Part shown: positions 1 through 8,390 of the stretch, in pieces | Layout: each line of letters opens with the position of its first letter | How positions within the stretch are numbered: the first letter of the stretch is position 1 | From: Burkholderia multivorans ATCC BAA-247 | GTDB lineage: Bacteria; Pseudomonadota; Gammaproteobacteria; Burkholderiales; Burkholderiaceae | DNA: 64,000 nt | Reading direction: 5' to 3' | Assembly (NCBI RefSeq): GCF_000959525.1 | Contig: NZ_CP009831.1 | Span: forward strand, 1,674,001-1,738,000 | Made by a program: the position numbers and the translations under genes | The notes under the pieces: model-generated | Told to the model about the DNA's origin: nothing | Databases searched by the model: none | What the model saw: the letters and a program-made list of their open reading frames with translations, nothing else

Positions 1-793
1 CACGCGCAAAGGACTCGAGCTCGCGCGTCTGAAGATCGTGCCGGTGCCGGTCGATGCAGACGGCATCAACGTCGATTACGCGCTCGCGCAAGCACCCGAC
101 GCCGCGCTGGCCGTCGTGACACCCGGGCAGCAGGCGCCGCTCGGGTCGACCCTCTCGTTGCGACGGCGTCTTCAGATGCTCGAATGGGCACGCACGAATC
201 ATGCATGGATCATCGAAGACGACTATCTCGGCGAGCTTCAGCTGCAAGGCCGGCCGGCACCGGCAATGGCGTCCCTCGACGAAGGCAAGCGCGTGATTCA
301 TGTCGGCTCCTTCAGCAAGACCATCAGCCCGGCGCTGCGGCTCGGCTTCGTCGTCGCGCCTGTCGAACTCGTCAATGCGTTCTCCGAAGTCACCGCAACG
401 CTCGCCCCTGCACCGTCGCCGGTCATCCAGCTCGCCACGGCCGAATTCATGCGGCGCGGCCACTACATCCGTCGCGTGCGTCGGCTCAAGCGCCTCTATT
501 CCGCACAGCGCGACGCACTCTGCGATCAGTTGAGAATGCGCAATGCGGAATGGATAACGGCCGGCCTATCCGTCCTGCTCAGGCTTCCCGATGGCGCGCC
601 CGACACGAAAATCGTCAGGGAGGCGATGACGGTCGGCATCGCGCCGTCGCCGCTGTCCGCGTGGTTCGCGACGCCTTCCTGGACGAGGCCCGGCCTTCTG
701 CTCAGCGTCGCCACCGCACCCGAGCAGCACGTGGCGACCTCGTGCCGCCGGCTGTTCGACATCATCGAACGCCACTGCGGAAAGACGCGGTAG
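1..793 (+). CDS. MocR-family (GntR/aminotransferase) regulator, 3' part
   Basis: The reading frame is open at the left edge, so only the C-terminal ~263 residues are seen. They form the fold-type I aminotransferase-like domain of a MocR/PdxR regulator: VVTPGQQAPLG, IIEDDYLGEL and the PLP-lysine motif GSFSK followed by ALRLGFVVAP. These line up with the complete MocR protein at 12879-14309. The N-terminal winged helix must lie outside the window. In this family the domain binds PLP or an amino-compound effector and regulates transcription; the target genes cannot be told from the sequence. The gene converges on the DUF417 gene. Confidence 0.9.
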   Translation, partial: TRKGLELARLKIVPVPVDADGINVDYALAQAPDAALAVVTPGQQAPLGSTLSLRRRLQMLEWARTNHAWIIEDDYLGELQLQGRPAPAMASLDEGKRVIHVGSFSKTISPALRLGFVVAPVELVNAFSEVTATLAPAPSPVIQLATAEFMRRGHYIRRVRRLKRLYSAQRDALCDQLRMRNAEWITAGLSVLLRLPDGAPDTKIVREAMTVGIAPSPLSAWFATPSWTRPGLLLSVATAPEQHVATSCRRLFDIIERHCGKTR

Positions 794-889
794 CGACAGG
801 CCGCCAGCGATCGCGGCAGGCCGTCGACGCCGCCCCGCCGCGCCCGACCCCATCGGTTCCCGCACGCGATGCGTGCCGGCCGTAACCGG

Positions 890-1396
890 TCACTGCCGGT
901 CGATCCCGGGCTCCGCGCTTCGTACAGACGCGACGAGCAGACAAAGCGACGCGGCGAGCAGCACCAGGTCCTTGAGCAGGAACTGGCCAGGCAGCGCCGA
1001 GATGGCCGGAAAGCCGCCGGCCGTCGCTTCCGCGACACCCGGTGTGCTCAGGAAGAACGTCAGCGTGATCAGATAAGTCGCGGCCGACATCGCCGCACCC
1101 AGCGCGGACAGCACGGGCTGGAACGCACCGGCGATCAGCGCCGCAGCCGTCGAGAGTTCGAGCACGCCGATCACGTTGCTTGCGCCTTGAACGCCGAACG
1201 ACGCGTTCAGCCAACTCATGATCGGGCTATTGACGACGAACGGTGCGATGCCGTTGGCTTCATAGCCGGTGAACTTCATGCCGCCGAACCACAGAAAGAT
1301 GACGACGAGCGCCCATCGGAGCAGCGCAAGAAGCGACAGCGACCCAACACCCTTCTCAGCGATCTGCAGACGAAACTGATTTGCACGCGTGCTCAT
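890..1396 (-). CDS. DUF417 (YkgB/RclC-like) inner-membrane protein
   Basis: The 168-residue product has about four hydrophobic segments: LLALLRWALVVIFLWFGG near residues 22-40, then a stretch after NVIGVLELSTAAALIAG, YLITLTFFLSTPGVAEA and LLKDLVLLAASLCLLVA. The motif FGGMKFTGYEANGIAPFV followed by SPIMSW is typical of DUF417. E. coli members include YkgB and RclC, the latter linked to reactive chlorine resistance. I chose the ATG at 1396 because the frame upstream of it looks non-coding. The gene lies in a cluster of redox and electrophile defence genes, which suits a stress-induced membrane role, but the molecular function is unknown. Confidence 0.8.
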   Translation of the reverse strand: MSTRANQFRLQIAEKGVGSLSLLALLRWALVVIFLWFGGMKFTGYEANGIAPFVVNSPIMSWLNASFGVQGASNVIGVLELSTAAALIAGAFQPVLSALGAAMSAATYLITLTFFLSTPGVAEATAGGFPAISALPGQFLLKDLVLLAASLCLLVASVRSAEPGIDRQ

Positions 1397-1579
1397 ATTC
1401 GATATCCGATTCAAGTGAGAACTGACTTCGTTGACGAGAAAACTCACGCGCGGCCGCTCGAGCGATCGCACGTTTGCGGCACGGCCGACATCCGGACCAG
1501 CGCGGCGTTGCGTTGTCGAGTTAAGGAGCGAACGGGAAACGACTGTGTTGCGCCGTTTCGTCCTCGGGGCGGACCGACG

Positions 1580-1816
1580 CTATGGAAAGAAGGTGGGCGA
1601 CGTTCGGTCGAGGCGTTTGAGGACCTTAGCGACCACTGCAATCGCAACGGCCGGCGAAATGTCGGCGAGGCTCGCCGCAGCCGTCGTACCGGCGAAGTGG
1701 AGCACATGGACCCCGTTCGCGGCCTCGACCGCGCGCAAGGCGGCAAACGGTTTGCCGGCGCGCACGTCGCGCGTTGCGGCAAGCGACCCGAGGGCTGGAC
1801 TGGCGATGCGGTTCAT
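1580..1816 (-). CDS. hypothetical small protein (78 aa)
   Basis: No family recognised. The product is Ala/Val rich with two mildly hydrophobic stretches (VHVLHFAGTTAAASL and ISPAVAIAVVAKVLK). The main support is position: it starts about 28 bp downstream of a copy of the repeated promoter element at 1842-1920, in the same relative orientation as the nitroreductase and DUF3788 genes stand to their copies. DNA around its start codon resembles the untranslated leader of the nitroreductase gene near 7140, so the frame could be accidental. Confidence 0.4.
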   Translation of the reverse strand: MNRIASPALGSLAATRDVRAGKPFAALRAVEAANGVHVLHFAGTTAAASLADISPAVAIAVVAKVLKRLDRTSPTFFP

Positions 1817-1841
1817 GGCGTGCCTCGTTCGTCAGTGGGCT

Positions 1842-1920
1842 AGGAGTCTCCACTTTAGAGGCCGCCACTACGGATTTCGAGACTGCGGGGGCTCAACAAC
1901 ATGCCTGAAAGGATCAAACG
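1842..1920 (-). promoter_or_regulatory. repeated promoter element, family 1, copy 1
   Basis: Read on the minus strand, this has GTTTGATCCTTTC, then TTGAGC, then CAGTCTCGAA, exactly 22 bp, then GTGGAGACTC. AGTCTC and GAGACT form an inverted repeat. Copies with the same 22 bp spacing are at 7168-7247 and 11693-11770. A -10-like TAAAGT sits just before GGAGACTC with a weak -35 (TCGAAA) 17 bp upstream, the layout of an activator-dependent promoter. It faces the small gene at 1580-1816. The binding regulator is not known; the adjacent AraC proteins are candidates. Confidence 0.6.
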
Positions 1921-1963
1921 CCGGCACGGTCCATTCGACGCCACCTGCCGCGTGCAAGGCGCG

Positions 1964-2920
1964 CTATTCGCCTTCGTTCGCGAGACGCCGCCATTGTCCG
2001 GGCGTCATCCCCATCTTGTCGGTGAACACACGCCGGAATGCCGCGACCGATCGATAGCCGATCGCCTCGGCCACGGCCTCGGTGCTCATCGTCGGCTTCT
2101 TCAGCTCGTTTGCGGCCAGTGTCATCCGGATGTCCGTGAGCAGGTCCGTGGCCGAGCGGCCCAGTTTGTCCTGGAAGTGCCGCATGAAGGTCGCGCGCGA
2201 CATGTTGCACAGATCGGCCAGCTCGGGCAGGCTCCACGGTCGCGCGGGGTCGGCGAACATTGCCGAAATGGCCGGCGCCAGCCGCGGATGACCGGCCAGC
2301 GCGAGCAGCCCCGCCGGCGCCTGCCCCGATTCGCTGGCCGCGCGCAGCACGAGCGTAAAGAGCGCGGAAGTCAGGGCATTGAGGATCGCGTATCCGCCCG
2401 GCTTCTCGCCGGCCGACTCCATGCGCATCAGCGCGACGAGACTGGCGAGCTGGTTCGACGCAGAGCCGTTGCCGTCGTCGCTGCCGCCATCCGCGGAGCG
2501 CACGGTCAGTGTCGTCGGCAGGTAGTCGCGGATCAGCCGGTCATGCGGCGGCCGGATGAAGAAGCGTCCGCACAGCATGTCCAGGCGTTCGCCGCGACCG
2601 TCGTTCTCGCTGAGCATCCATCCGGCGAAACCCTGGCGATTATGCGCGCGGCCCGGCGTATGGCCGCTGCCGTCGTGCAGCACGTGCGCGGCACCGTGCG
2701 GCAGCAGCACGATGTCGCCGCTCGCCAGCTCCCTGACCGTCCCCGACTCGGTATCCTCGAGCACGGCACGCCCCTCGAGTACGACGTGGTACGGAATCTC
2801 GTGCGCGGCCGATCGATCCCACGCGACCTGCCACGGCGCACCGTACACGCAGCGGACCTCCACCCGGCCGGTGACGGTGATCATTTGCAGAAGATGGCTC
2901 AGCCAGTCGATGTCGGACAT
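1964..2920 (-). CDS. AraC-family regulator with N-terminal cupin domain (copy 1)
   Basis: The 318-residue protein has an N-terminal cupin-type sensing domain (about 10-200; EIPYHVVLEGRAVLED, IVLLPHGAAHVLHDG) and a C-terminal pair of AraC helix-turn-helix motifs (about 215-310; SLPELADLCNMSRATFMRHF and STEAVAEAIGYRSVAAFRR, ending in MGMTPGQWRR). It is closely related to the protein at 7437-8390, so the two are paralogs. Cupin-AraC proteins of this layout, such as RclR, often sense oxidants or electrophiles, and the surroundings (azoreductase, nitroreductase, GST) support that. The ATG at 2920 matches the paralog start (MSDIDWLSHLLQMITVTG). Confidence 0.9.
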   Translation of the reverse strand: MSDIDWLSHLLQMITVTGRVEVRCVYGAPWQVAWDRSAAHEIPYHVVLEGRAVLEDTESGTVRELASGDIVLLPHGAAHVLHDGSGHTPGRAHNRQGFAGWMLSENDGRGERLDMLCGRFFIRPPHDRLIRDYLPTTLTVRSADGGSDDGNGSASNQLASLVALMRMESAGEKPGGYAILNALTSALFTLVLRAASESGQAPAGLLALAGHPRLAPAISAMFADPARPWSLPELADLCNMSRATFMRHFQDKLGRSATDLLTDIRMTLAANELKKPTMSTEAVAEAIGYRSVAAFRRVFTDKMGMTPGQWRRLANEGE

Positions 2921-3022
2921 GGGATTTCAAAACCGGAAGCGTTCAGGCGGTTCGGGCATTTTATGGCGGTTTCGCGCGACCGTACGCGCGTGCGATAGCG
3001 CCTTCGACGGCGCGCGAACGGG

Positions 3023-4231
3023 TCAGACGAATCGCTTCCTGTACTGGACGAAATCCGATCGCTCGGCGACGCGATCGTAAAGCTGCATCGCCCGATAGTT
3101 CGTCTTGTGCGTCAGCCAGTACACGCGCGGTACGCTGCGACGCGCCGCGTCGGCATAGACGTGCTCGATCAGCGCGCGGCCGGCTCCGCGACCGCGCGCG
3201 TCGTCCGCGACGAACAGGTCCTGCAGATAGCAGTAGTCGTCGGTCGTCCACGTCGATCGGTGATACAGCCAATGCACGAGCCCGAACACCTGTTCGCCGG
3301 CGACCGCGAGCGCGGCATGCATCAGCTCGGACGGATCCATAAAGCGCGCCCACGTCGCCTGCGTCACGGAGTCCGGAATATCGACCTCGTAAAAGCGCTG
3401 ATAGCCCTTCCACAACGAATACCAGACGTCGAAATCGCCGCGCTCGACCGGTCTGATGTCGACGCGCGGCAGCGAGCGCGCCCGATCGTGCGCACCGCGC
3501 AGCCACGCATCCAGACCGATACGGCCGACACGCGCTGCGCGCGACGGCACCAGCGAATCGTGCTGGAGCCGTCCGCCGAAATATCTCGCATCCGCATCCT
3601 TGGCGACGCTTCGCCGGTCGCCGACCGACCTCAGGCAGCGCGCGACGATGTCGTCGAACGGCGCCCGCTCGGGGCCCGCGATTTCGACGATCGCGTTCCG
3701 TGGCGTCGCGAGCGCCACTTGCGCGACGATGGCCGCGACGTCGTCGGCCGCGATCGGTTGAAGCAGCGCCGACGGCAGTCTGACGACGTCGCCGTCCGTA
3801 TGCGCGTCTGCGATATCGCGCAGGAACTCGAAGAACTGCGTCGACCGAACGATCGTATACGGGATGCCCGATGCCTCGACCTGATTTTCCTGGGTCATCT
3901 TCGCGCGGTAATAGGGCTGATCCGGCACGCGGTCCGTGCCGACGATCGACAGCACGACATGATGCCGCACGCCCGCCGCCGCTTCCGCCGCAAGCAGGTT
4001 GCGACCGGCCGTCTCGAAGAATGCCTGCACGGCCGCTGCGTCGGACGAACGCCTGTCCGACAGATCGATCACGACGTGTGCGCCGGCGACGGCTGCGTCG
4101 AGGCCGGCGCCCGTGAATACGTCGACACCCCGTTTGCGCGACGCTGCTACCACCTCGTGTCCGCCGGCCTGCAGAACGGCAACCGTCTTCGCACCTATCA
4201 GGCCGGTGCCGCCGATCACGACTATCTTCAT
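3023..4231 (-). CDS. NmrA/SDR-like NAD(P)-binding domain fused to GNAT acetyltransferase
   Basis: A single 402-residue frame carries two domains. Residues 1-250 form an atypical SDR/NmrA fold: nucleotide-binding IVVIGGTGLIGAKTV, VVIDLSDRRS, and PYYRAKMTQENQVEASG in the catalytic region. Residues ~262-402 form a GNAT domain: IRPVERGDFDVWYSLW, LQDLFVADDARGRGAGRAL (acetyl-CoA loop) and VYWLTHKTNYRAMQLYD. These domains are usually separate proteins. I see no stop or frameshift at the join near 3480. An ATG at 4231 with GGGAG upstream was preferred over the GTG at 4240. It follows azoR by about 16 bp and is probably cotranscribed. The substrate is unknown. Confidence 0.8.
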   Translation of the reverse strand: MKIVVIGGTGLIGAKTVAVLQAGGHEVVAASRKRGVDVFTGAGLDAAVAGAHVVIDLSDRRSSDAAAVQAFFETAGRNLLAAEAAAGVRHHVVLSIVGTDRVPDQPYYRAKMTQENQVEASGIPYTIVRSTQFFEFLRDIADAHTDGDVVRLPSALLQPIAADDVAAIVAQVALATPRNAIVEIAGPERAPFDDIVARCLRSVGDRRSVAKDADARYFGGRLQHDSLVPSRAARVGRIGLDAWLRGAHDRARSLPRVDIRPVERGDFDVWYSLWKGYQRFYEVDIPDSVTQATWARFMDPSELMHAALAVAGEQVFGLVHWLYHRSTWTTDDYCYLQDLFVADDARGRGAGRALIEHVYADAARRSVPRVYWLTHKTNYRAMQLYDRVAERSDFVQYRKRFV

Positions 4232-4247
4232 GATTGCCACTCCCTGT

Positions 4248-4874
4248 TCAATGGCCCGACACGGCCGCCCGAATCGCCGAAACGTCGATTGCCGCGAGGG
4301 CCTGCTCGACTGCAGATGCCGCTTGGTCCGGCGACAGAAACGCAGTGCCCTGCACCGGAAGAAACTGCAGCGAGTTCAACCCGATACAGCCGAATGCGGC
4401 CGATAGATACGGCGTCAGGAAATCCGGCTGATTCGCGCGTTCGCCGCTAAAGACGCCGCCGGCAGCGACGCCCACGAACACCGGACGGTCGCGGAGCAAG
4501 CCGATCTTGCCGGTCGGCGTCGACTTCATCGTCCGCCCGACGCGCAGCACATGGTCGATCCACGTCTTGAAGCCTGACGGAATCGTGAAGTTGTTCATCG
4601 GCGTACCGATCGCGATCACGTCGGCCGCCTCGACATCCCGAATCAGCGTTTCGGAGAGCGCCAGCGCCGCCTGCGGCGGATTGGCCAACGTCGCGGGCGT
4701 CGAGAGCGCAGTCGCATAGCCCGACGTCGCGTGCGGCAACGGAACGGCACCGAAGTCGCGCCGGCTGATGCTCGCACCCGGCGAAATCTCGAGCAGCTTC
4801 GCGACGATCGCCGCCGACAGCTGGCGGCTGTACGATTCCGCTCGCGGGCTGAAATCAATATGAAGAATGTTCAT
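4248..4874 (-). CDS. azoR: FMN-dependent NADH-azoreductase
   Basis: The 208-residue flavodoxin-like protein has the AzoR hallmarks: MNILHIDFSPR with SYSRQLS (FMN phosphate loop), AADVIAIGTPMNNFTIPSGF, and LRDRPVFVGVAAGGVFSGE. The family reduces azo compounds and quinones by two electrons with NAD(P)H, avoiding semiquinone formation, in the cytosol. It sits in a minus-strand run with the AhpD-like, GST and NmrA-GNAT genes, all short-spaced. Length fits the family (about 200 aa). Confidence 0.92.
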   Translation of the reverse strand: MNILHIDFSPRAESYSRQLSAAIVAKLLEISPGASISRRDFGAVPLPHATSGYATALSTPATLANPPQAALALSETLIRDVEAADVIAIGTPMNNFTIPSGFKTWIDHVLRVGRTMKSTPTGKIGLLRDRPVFVGVAAGGVFSGERANQPDFLTPYLSAAFGCIGLNSLQFLPVQGTAFLSPDQAASAVEQALAAIDVSAIRAAVSGH

Positions 4875-4896
4875 GCGATCGATTCCATTCGTTCCG

Positions 4897-5592
4897 TCAG
4901 CTCGCCGCCACCTGCAGCCCGCGCTGCACCGCCGGTCGCGCGAGACCGCGTTCGAGCCACGCGTTCACGTGAACAAAGCGGTCGAAGCCGACCAGCTCGC
5001 GCGCTTCGTAAAAGCCGATCAGATTGCGCACCCAGCCGAGCAGCGACATGTCCGCGATGCTGTAATCGGCACCCATCACCCAGTCGCGGCCCGCAAGACG
5101 TTCGTCGAGCACGCCGAGCAGCCGCGCGGACTCCGTGACGTAGCGGTTCAACGGACGCTTGTCTTCATACGCTTTACCGGCGAACCGGTTGAAGAAGCCG
5201 ACCTGACCGAACATCGGCCCGACACCGCCCATCTGCCACATCAGCCACTGCAGCGTCTCGTATCGCGTGTGCGGATCGGCCGACAGGAATTGCCCGGTCT
5301 TGTCGGCGAGATAAATGAGGATCGCGCCGGATTCGAATAGCGCAAGCGGTCGGCCGCCCGGTCCGTTCGGATCGTAGATCGCCGGAATTTTGCAGTTGGG
5401 GTTGAGCGCGACGAAGGCCGGCTCGTGATGCGCGTTCGCGAGAATGTCGATGCGATGCGCCTCGTACGCGAGGCCCGTCTCTTCCAGCATGATGCCCACC
5501 TTCACGCCGTTGGGCGTCGGCAGCGAAAAGAGCTGGAGCCGATCGGGATGGCGCGCCGGCCAGCGCGTGAAAACGGGATGATCGAGTGTCAC
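4897..5592 (-). CDS. glutathione S-transferase, YghU/YfcG (Nu) type
   Basis: The N-terminal thioredoxin-like domain contains LFSLPTPNGVKVGIMLEE, NPNCKIPAI and LFESGAILIYLAD (glutathione-binding E-S pair). The C-terminal helical domain follows (WLMWQMGGVGPMFGQ, VMGADYSIADMSLLGWV). The SLPTPNG motif with Thr and Asn instead of a catalytic Tyr/Cys is typical of Nu-class GSTs, which act as disulfide or peroxide reductases in E. coli. No ATG fits; a GTG at 5592 preceded by AGGAGC gives a 231-residue protein of normal length. A dyad CCTGCAAATGCAGG overlaps the ribosome-binding region. It starts 23 bp upstream of azoR. Confidence 0.88.
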   Translation of the reverse strand: MTLDHPVFTRWPARHPDRLQLFSLPTPNGVKVGIMLEETGLAYEAHRIDILANAHHEPAFVALNPNCKIPAIYDPNGPGGRPLALFESGAILIYLADKTGQFLSADPHTRYETLQWLMWQMGGVGPMFGQVGFFNRFAGKAYEDKRPLNRYVTESARLLGVLDERLAGRDWVMGADYSIADMSLLGWVRNLIGFYEARELVGFDRFVHVNAWLERGLARPAVQRGLQVAAS

Positions 5593-5735
5593 TTTCTTGC
5601 TCCTGCATTTGCAGGTCGAACGCGCGGCCCGGATACTACCTGCATGCCTTCGTGGTCGCATCCGGGCGCGTCGGCGCTATACCTGCATTGCGTCGACGTT
5701 CCGCCAGCGCGCGAAGCCGCGCGCCATGACGGCGG

Positions 5736-6281
5736 TCAAATCGCGCCCGCCGGCGGAACGGCCGGAAAATCCTGCTCGGGATCGAACACGTTGTTGAAAA
5801 AATTTGTCAGCGAGTACATCGCCACGAGCGCGACGATCTCCATCACGTTCGCATCCGTATAGCCGGCGTCGCGAACGGCCTTCAGATCGGCGTCGTCGAC
5901 TTTGCCGCGCGTTTCGATCACCTTGCGCGCGAACTGCACGGCGGCGTCACGCTTCGGATCGGTCGCGTGCCCCTTGCGCGCCAGAATGATTTCATCGGCA
6001 GGCAGCTTGGCCATGTGCTCGGCGGTCATGCTGTGAACCGTCAGGCAGTAGTTGCAGCCGTTCACTTCCGACACGGCCAGGCCGATGCTATCGCGCGTCT
6101 TGACGTCCAGCGCCTTGCTCAGCGCACCGAGCAGCGTGGCCCATGCATTGAACGCGATCGGGCTTTGCGCGAAGCTCGCCATCATGTTCGGCGTAAAGCC
6201 GATGTTCTTCGTAAACGCGGCGAGCGTCGGCTTCGATTCTGCCGGCACCTGTTCCGGCGTGAGCACTGCAGTCCTTGCCAT
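5736..6281 (-). CDS. carboxymuconolactone decarboxylase / AhpD-like alkylhydroperoxidase
   Basis: The 181-residue all-helical protein has the AhpD core motif EVNGCNYCLTVHS, with the CxxC dithiol and downstream His of the CMD superfamily. In AhpD this pair reduces peroxiredoxin or peroxides. Three ATGs occur in tandem (6287, 6284, 6281). The sequence GGAG directly precedes the first, which leaves a 6 bp gap to the third, so 6281 is preferred. It probably begins the minus-strand run of GST, azoR and NmrA-GNAT genes. Confidence 0.85.
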   Translation of the reverse strand: MARTAVLTPEQVPAESKPTLAAFTKNIGFTPNMMASFAQSPIAFNAWATLLGALSKALDVKTRDSIGLAVSEVNGCNYCLTVHSMTAEHMAKLPADEIILARKGHATDPKRDAAVQFARKVIETRGKVDDADLKAVRDAGYTDANVMEIVALVAMYSLTNFFNNVFDPEQDFPAVPPAGAI

Positions 6282-6424
6282 CATCATCTCCGTGAGTGAC
6301 TCGTATCACTGATCGACGAAAGCCCGTGCAGGCGCCGTCCGTCGGGTTGCTTCGTCCCCGGGTGTCGGGGCGAAATGGGTTCTCGAGCGGGTAGCCCCGC
6401 TGCGATTGACGCGGTCGCGGCCGT

Positions 6425-7060
6425 CTAGACGAGGTCCAGCACTTCGGTCACCGGACGGCGCGGCTTCTGCGCCCAGTTCCCCGGACGCTCGGCACCGATC
6501 GCCAGCAGCATCACCGGCACTTCGTCGTCGGCGAGTCCGAACTCGCGGTGCACCGCATCGGCATCGAAGCCGATCATCGGCGTCGAACCGAGCCCGAGCG
6601 AGCGCGCCGCGTAGATCATCGCGGCTGCGCCGAACGTCGCGGTGCGCACGGCTTCGTCGCGGCGGCGTTGCGGATACTCCATGTACAGGTTGCGCGCGGG
6701 GATTTCCCACTCCGCCACCATCGATGCCGGCATCACGCCCGCTTCGACTAGCGGCGCGAGACGCTCGGGAATCACGCTGGTCTCGACGAGCTGGCCGCAG
6801 ACGATGAAGGTCACGGCGGCCTCGGTGACCGCCGGCTGATTCCATGCGATCGGGCTCAGGCGCGCCTTCGCTTCGCGCGTGCGCACGGCGATGAAGCGCC
6901 AGTTCTGCAGGTGAAAGGACGTCGGCGCGCTGGTGCCGATTCGCACGAGCTCCCGGATCTGGTCGTCGGTCAGCGTCGCGTCCGGGTCGTAGTATTTCGC
7001 CGCGCTTCGGCTCAGGATGCACTCGATCACGGCGTTGGTCGTGGCAGTTCCGTTGCTCAT
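6425..7060 (-). CDS. nitroreductase-family NAD(P)H:FMN oxidoreductase
   Basis: The 211-residue protein has nitroreductase signatures: RSAAKYYDPDATLTDDQI near the N-terminus (FMN phosphate contacts), TSAPTSFHLQNWRFIAV, and GLGSTPMIGFDADAVHREFG near the C-terminus. Such enzymes reduce nitro compounds or quinones. The ATG at 7060 has a strong AAGGAGTGACC upstream. The leader of about 110 bp carries the second copy of the repeated promoter element (7168-7247), so it probably shares regulation with the genes at 1580 and 11814. A decayed fragment of a related gene lies at 8399-8462. Confidence 0.9.
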   Translation of the reverse strand: MSNGTATTNAVIECILSRSAAKYYDPDATLTDDQIRELVRIGTSAPTSFHLQNWRFIAVRTREAKARLSPIAWNQPAVTEAAVTFIVCGQLVETSVIPERLAPLVEAGVMPASMVAEWEIPARNLYMEYPQRRRDEAVRTATFGAAAMIYAARSLGLGSTPMIGFDADAVHREFGLADDEVPVMLLAIGAERPGNWAQKPRRPVTEVLDLV

Positions 7061-7436
7061 GGTCACTCCTTGGGTGAGGAAATCGGTTCGACTACTCGTA
7101 TGCTGCGGCGCTGCTCGATCGCGCGGGTCGCGATGCGGGTCGTTGCGCGCCTCGTTCGGCAGCGAGCGAGGAGTCTCCACTTTAGAGTTCGCGGATACCG
7201 ATTTCGAGACTGCGCGTGCTCAATAAAATGCTCGAAAGGATCAAACGCGAAAGACATCCGTTCGCTGCCTGCGGAGCCGTGCCGCGCACGCCACTTCGTG
7301 CGGACAGCACCGGCATTCGGCACGCTGCGGACGACGACGAACGCGGTAACGATCGTTCGCATCCGACATTCGAGCGCCGCTCGGTATCGAGCCCGCTACG
7401 CGGTTCGTTCGGACTGTAGACCGGCGTGCAGACGCG
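7061..7436. other. intergenic region between nitroreductase and AraC copy 2
   Basis: The 376 bp hold the nitroreductase leader and the second repeated promoter element (7168-7247). I see no convincing gene between 7250 and 7436; open frames there lack a good start and family resemblance. Confidence 0.6.
7168..7247 (-). promoter_or_regulatory. repeated promoter element, family 1, copy 2
   Basis: On the minus strand it reads GTTTGATCCTTTCGAGC, TTGAGC, CAGTCTCGAA, 22 bp, GTGGAGACTC, the same arrangement as at 1842-1920 and 11693-11770. CTCTAAAGT supplies a plausible -10 (TAAAGT). It directs toward the nitroreductase gene, about 110 bp away. The similarity to copy 1 continues past the element into the leader (GAACGAGGC then a CCGCATCGC stretch). 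Confidence 0.65.
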
Positions 7437-8390
7437 TCATTCGACTTCGTCGGTCCGACGCCGCCACTGTCCCGGCGTCATCCCCATCTTGTCGGTGAAC
7501 ACGCGCCGGAATGCCGCGACCGATCGGTAGCCGATCGATTCGGCTACCGCCTCGGTGCTCATCGCCGGCTTCTTCAGTTCGTTGGCGGCAAGCGTCATCC
7601 GGATGTCGGTGAGCAGATCCGTCGCGGAACGGCCGAGCTTGTCGTGGAAGTGGCGCATGAACGTCGCGCGCGACATGTTGCATAGATCGGCCAGCTCGGG
7701 CAGGCTCCACGGTCGCGCGGGGTCGGCGAACATCGCGGCAATCGCGGGCGCCAGCCGCGGATGGCCGGCCAGCGCGAGCAGCCCCGCCGGCGCTTGCCCG
7801 GCTTCGCTTGCCGCGCGCAGCACCAGCGTGAACAGCGCGGAGGTCAGCGCGTTCAGCGTCGCGTATCCGCCCGGTCTGTCGCCGATCGACACCATCCGCA
7901 TCAGCTCGACGAGACTCGCCAACTGGTTCGATGCGGAGCCGCTGTCGTTCTCGCCGCCGCTCACGTAACGCACCGTCAGCGTTGTCGGCAGATAGTCGCG
8001 AATCAGCCGGTCATGCGGCGGTCGGATGAAGAACCGTCCGCACAGCAGGTCCAGACGCTCGCCGGAAGCATCATCGCTGCTACGCGGCCGTCCGCCCGAG
8101 CCATGACGGTTGCAGGTGACGCATCGCACCTGTCGGCTGCCGTCGTGCAGCACGTGCGCGGCGCCGTGCGGCAGCAGTACGATGTCGCCGCCGACCAGTT
8201 CCGTGATCGCTCCCGTGCCGGCATCCTCGAGCACCGCGCGTCCGTTGAGCACGACGTGGTACGGAATCTCGTGTGCGGCGGCCCGGGCCCACGTCAACTG
8301 CCACGGCGAACCGTAACCGCAGCGCACCTCGAGCTGGCCGGTGACGGTAATCATTTGCAGAAGCTGGCTCAGCGAGTCGACTTGGGACAT
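7437..8390 (-). CDS. AraC-family regulator with N-terminal cupin domain (copy 2)
   Basis: The 317-residue paralog of the regulator at 1964-2920 has the same cupin (EIPYHVVLNGRAVLEDAG, IVLLPHGAAHVLHDGS) and double helix-turn-helix (SLPELADLCNMSRATFMRHF, AVAESIGYRSVAAFRR). The C-terminal DNA-binding half is almost identical in the two, while the central sensor part differs more (residues ~95-170), so they may bind the same site with different signals. The frame continues upstream of 8390, but the start is set by alignment with the paralog (MSQVDSLSQLLQMITVTG). Just upstream is a nitroreductase relic. Confidence 0.9.
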   Translation of the reverse strand: MSQVDSLSQLLQMITVTGQLEVRCGYGSPWQLTWARAAAHEIPYHVVLNGRAVLEDAGTGAITELVGGDIVLLPHGAAHVLHDGSRQVRCVTCNRHGSGGRPRSSDDASGERLDLLCGRFFIRPPHDRLIRDYLPTTLTVRYVSGGENDSGSASNQLASLVELMRMVSIGDRPGGYATLNALTSALFTLVLRAASEAGQAPAGLLALAGHPRLAPAIAAMFADPARPWSLPELADLCNMSRATFMRHFHDKLGRSATDLLTDIRMTLAANELKKPAMSTEAVAESIGYRSVAAFRRVFTDKMGMTPGQWRRRTDEVE

